From CAYTQK01 sp964439745 (GTDB taxonomy: Bacteria > Desulfobacterota > Desulfobacteria > Desulfobacterales > Desulfosudaceae), in NCBI GenBank assembly GCA_964439745.1, contig CAYTQK010000052.1:1-15286 (forward strand): a DNA stretch of 15,286 nucleotides, read 5' to 3'. Below the pieces are notes generated by a model, which saw only the letters and a program-made list of their open reading frames with translations, was not told where the DNA came from and did no database searches. Shown here in pieces: positions 13,260 to 15,286 of this stretch (position 1 is its first letter; each line of letters begins with the position of its first letter). A program made the position numbers and the translations under genes.

Positions 13260-14549
13260 GTGAACCAGATGGCGGCGCCGCCTGGAATCCGGCTGACAAC
13301 GATCATGCTGATGCTGGCCGGCCTGATCCTGCCGGTTTATCTCAACACCCTGACAGTTCCCTGGCATTATGATGACCAGCCCAATATCGTCGATAATCAA
13401 CAGCTGCATCTTACCCGCCTGGATATGGACTCCATCCGGCAGACCTTTTTTTCCCAGGCCGGCAAAGAGCATCTGTTCCGGCCTCTGCCCAGTCTTTCTT
13501 TTGCCCTGAACTGGTATTGGAACAAAGACGACACTACCGGGTATCATTGGGGCAATATCGCTTTGCACCTGCTGACCGCTGTTGTACTGTACCTGGCCAT
13601 CCGGGAGCTGTTTCGCACTCCGGCCCTGACCGGGCGTTACCCGGCTGGAGCCGGGACTTTCGTGGCCCTGGCCGGAGCGGCGTTCTGGGCGGTCAATCCC
13701 GTCCAGACCCAGGCGGTTACCTACATTGTTCAGCGCATGGCGGTTATGGCCGCGCTGTTTTATGCGGCCGGTCTGTGGGCCTATCTGCGGGCCCGGCATT
13801 CCGCAGGGCGGCGCCGGGCGGGGTACTTTCTTCTGACCGGGGTGATGGCCCTGGCAGCGGTCTTGTCCAAGGAAAATGCCATTCTCCTGCCGGTTTCCCT
13901 GCTGGTCCTGGAAATGATTTTCTTTGTTACTCCGGACAGGGAAACGGCCTCGTTTTCTCCCTTCTGGCGGCGTCCGGCGTTTATCCTGGCCATCATTCTG
14001 GCCGGCGTTGTTCTGGCCGGCCTGATAGTTTTTGTCGGCGGCAACCCCTTGTTTTTTCTTCATGGGTATGACTGGCGGCCGTTTACCCTGACCGAACGGG
14101 TGCTGACCCAGCCCCGCATTGTCCTTTTCTATCTGTCCCAGCTTTTTTATCCCTTGCCTTCCCGCCTGTCCATTACCCATGACGTGGTGCTGTCCGGTTC
14201 GCTTTTTTCCCCCTGGACGACCCTGCCGGCCATTGTCCTGGTTTTCGGCCTGATCACGGCGGCCTGGCAACTGCGGCGGCGGTTTCCCCTTTTTGCCTGG
14301 GCGGTGCTGTTTTACTTTCTCAACCACCTGGTGGAATCAACCGTCATCCCCCTGGAGCTGATCTTTGAACACCGCAACTACCTGCCTTCGTTTTTTCTGT
14401 TCGTGCCGGTGGCCGCGGCCTGGTACAAGGGTATAATTTACTATCAATCCAGAAGCCGAATGATTCATATCGGCCTGGTGGTCTGCGGGATTGTCGTGCT
14501 GGTCGGTTCCGGCCGTTTCACCTATGAGCGCAACCGGGTCTGGCAGTAA
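13260..14549 (+). CDS. TMTC/GT105-like multi-span putative glycosyltransferase, membrane part, ended by an in-frame TAA
   Basis: 429 residues with about eleven to twelve membrane spans. Several motifs recall the TMTC protein O-mannosyltransferases (DUF1736-type): YDDQPNIVDN after the first span (Asp38, Asp39), FRPLPSLSFALN (73-84), GYHWGNIALHLL, AVNPVQTQAVTYIVQR, LSKENAILLP (202-211) and FEHRNYLPS (369-377; TMTC has AERVLYLPS). In that family the Asp pair in the first external loop is the likely catalytic site and a lipid-linked sugar the donor. The GTG start has AAAGGAGG four bases upstream; the in-frame ATG at 13269 is the alternative. The frame stops at TAA 14547, but 245 more open codons with TPR repeats follow in the same frame, so a longer ancestral protein is interrupted. 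Its place after a pilin suggests pilin glycosylation, an inference only. Confidence 0.8.
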   Translation: MNQMAAPPGIRLTTIMLMLAGLILPVYLNTLTVPWHYDDQPNIVDNQQLHLTRLDMDSIRQTFFSQAGKEHLFRPLPSLSFALNWYWNKDDTTGYHWGNIALHLLTAVVLYLAIRELFRTPALTGRYPAGAGTFVALAGAAFWAVNPVQTQAVTYIVQRMAVMAALFYAAGLWAYLRARHSAGRRRAGYFLLTGVMALAAVLSKENAILLPVSLLVLEMIFFVTPDRETASFSPFWRRPAFILAIILAGVVLAGLIVFVGGNPLFFLHGYDWRPFTLTERVLTQPRIVLFYLSQLFYPLPSRLSITHDVVLSGSLFSPWTTLPAIVLVFGLITAAWQLRRRFPLFAWAVLFYFLNHLVESTVIPLELIFEHRNYLPSFFLFVPVAAAWYKGIIYYQSRSRMIHIGLVVCGIVVLVGSGRFTYERNRVWQ

Positions 14550-14573
14550 ACGGAAACTCTCTGGTACGATGCC

Positions 14574-15286
14574 ATGCGCAAGGCGCCCCACAGCGCCGGT
14601 CCCATTACCAACGTGGCCGTGGAGCTGGCCTGGGGAAAGCAGGCAACACCGGCCGAAAACCGCCTGGCGCTGAAGCTGCTGCAAAAAGCCTTGACCCTGG
14701 ATATGCCCAACCAGGGCTTTCGCGCCCGGATATACGACAACCTGGGCGGTGTCTACATGCACCTGGACCGTTATGACCAGGCGGCGGCGGCGTATGCCGA
14801 CGCCTGGGAGGCGGATCCAGGCTTTTTGAAGGCCGGGTATCACCGGGCTGTTCCCTTGATGCACCTGGGCCGCTGGGAAGAGGCCGAGGCGGTGGCCGAT
14901 GAATTGCTTGACAGGGCGCGTCAACGATCCGGCGGCAAGGTCAACCCCGATTATTATGCCCTCAAGGGGCTGATCCTGCTCTGGCGGGAAAAACCGGCCG
15001 AGGCCCTGGAATGGTATCAAAAAGCCCTGGCCGCTGATCCCTACAATCTGCCGCGTATCCTGGCCGGCACTGCCAGCGCCCTGAGCCGCAGCGGCCATTT
15101 TGAGCGGGCGGCCGGGTATTATAAGCGGGCCCAGCACCGGCAGCCCCTGAACATGATGACCTTTTTCCTGCTGATCGAAAACAGCGTGCGGGCTGGAGAC
15201 GTGGTCGCGGCGGAGCAATACGCGCGAATTTTGTTCTCCGAATTTAATGTCTATGATATACTTAAGAAGCTGAAGAAGCTGCCGGC
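14574..15286 (+). CDS. TPR-repeat domain, in-frame continuation of the TMTC-like protein (3' end beyond window)
   Basis: Coding sequence resumes at 14550 directly after the TAA, in the same frame (TETLWYDAMRKAPHS), and stays open to the window edge. The first ATG is 14574, without a convincing ribosome binding site. Tetratricopeptide repeats are clear: YDNLGGVYMHLDRYDQAAAA, AGYHRAVPLMHLGRWEEAEA, ALKGLILLWREKPAEALEWY and SALSRSGHFERAAGYYKRA. In TMTC and related bacterial proteins such a TPR array follows the last membrane span and binds protein substrate or partners. The segment may be translated by readthrough or re-initiation, may be dead after a nonsense mutation, or the stop may be a sequence error. 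The end of the gene is not visible. Confidence 0.65.
   Translation, partial: MRKAPHSAGPITNVAVELAWGKQATPAENRLALKLLQKALTLDMPNQGFRARIYDNLGGVYMHLDRYDQAAAAYADAWEADPGFLKAGYHRAVPLMHLGRWEEAEAVADELLDRARQRSGGKVNPDYYALKGLILLWREKPAEALEWYQKALAADPYNLPRILAGTASALSRSGHFERAAGYYKRAQHRQPLNMMTFFLLIENSVRAGDVVAAEQYARILFSEFNVYDILKKLKKLP

Noticed and set aside
13215..14327. 370-codon minus-strand frame opposite the TMTC-like gene, and 14337-15218 opposite the TPR part
   Set aside because: Both are Gln/Gly/Pro-rich antisense shadows; the plus-strand frames have membrane spans and TPR motifs.

Overview
This 15.3 kb window is ordinary bacterial chromosome, GC-rich, Gram-negative, and most likely from a sulfate-reducer-type deltaproteobacterium (Desulfobacterota, possibly Desulfobacterales). 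That placement is an inference. It rests on the LPS-export/rpoN/PTS-Ntr gene order, a class I dihydroorotase next to pyrB, and a PilR-type activator beside a Geobacter-like type IVa pilin. No mobile element, CRISPR array, complete tRNA or rRNA was found.

Left half (1-6032, minus strand): one nine-gene run, kdsA-kdsC-lptC-lptA-lptB-rpoN-hpf-ptsN-rapZ, with rapZ cut by the window edge. KdsA and KdsC make the KDO sugar of lipopolysaccharide; LptC, LptA and LptB carry LPS to the outer membrane. RpoN is sigma-54, Hpf is a ribosome hibernation factor, PtsN is EIIA-Ntr and RapZ is a P-loop regulator. A good sigma-70-like promoter lies upstream of kdsA and a second one lies inside the run, in front of ptsN.

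Middle (6033-10648, plus strand): a divergent promoter region, then an M23 peptidase-like envelope protein and signal peptidase I (lepB), both with TTG starts, followed by overlapping pyrB and pyrC of pyrimidine synthesis.

Right part (10649-15286, plus strand): a type IV pilus module. It holds an NtrC/PilR-family sigma-54 activator with no adjacent sensor kinase, a 312-base AT-rich control region with three TGACTG elements, a consensus -24/-12 promoter, a 180-base leader with a GCAA-loop hairpin, a type IVa major-pilin gene and a very strong intrinsic terminator. Next comes an orphan tRNA-like T-arm sequence overlapping a likely promoter. The last gene is a multi-membrane-span protein resembling the TMTC (GT105, DUF1736-type) O-mannosyltransferases. 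It is interrupted by an in-frame TAA exactly where the membrane domain ends, and 245 further TPR-coding codons follow in the same frame to the window edge.

The parts connect: RpoN from the left half is the sigma factor needed by the activator and pilin promoter on the right. The TMTC-like protein is a candidate pilin glycosyltransferase by position. The points most worth checking are that gene and its stop codon, the sigma-54 pilin promoter with its putative enhancer sites, the orphan T-arm, and a proline next to the Walker A threonine of LptB.
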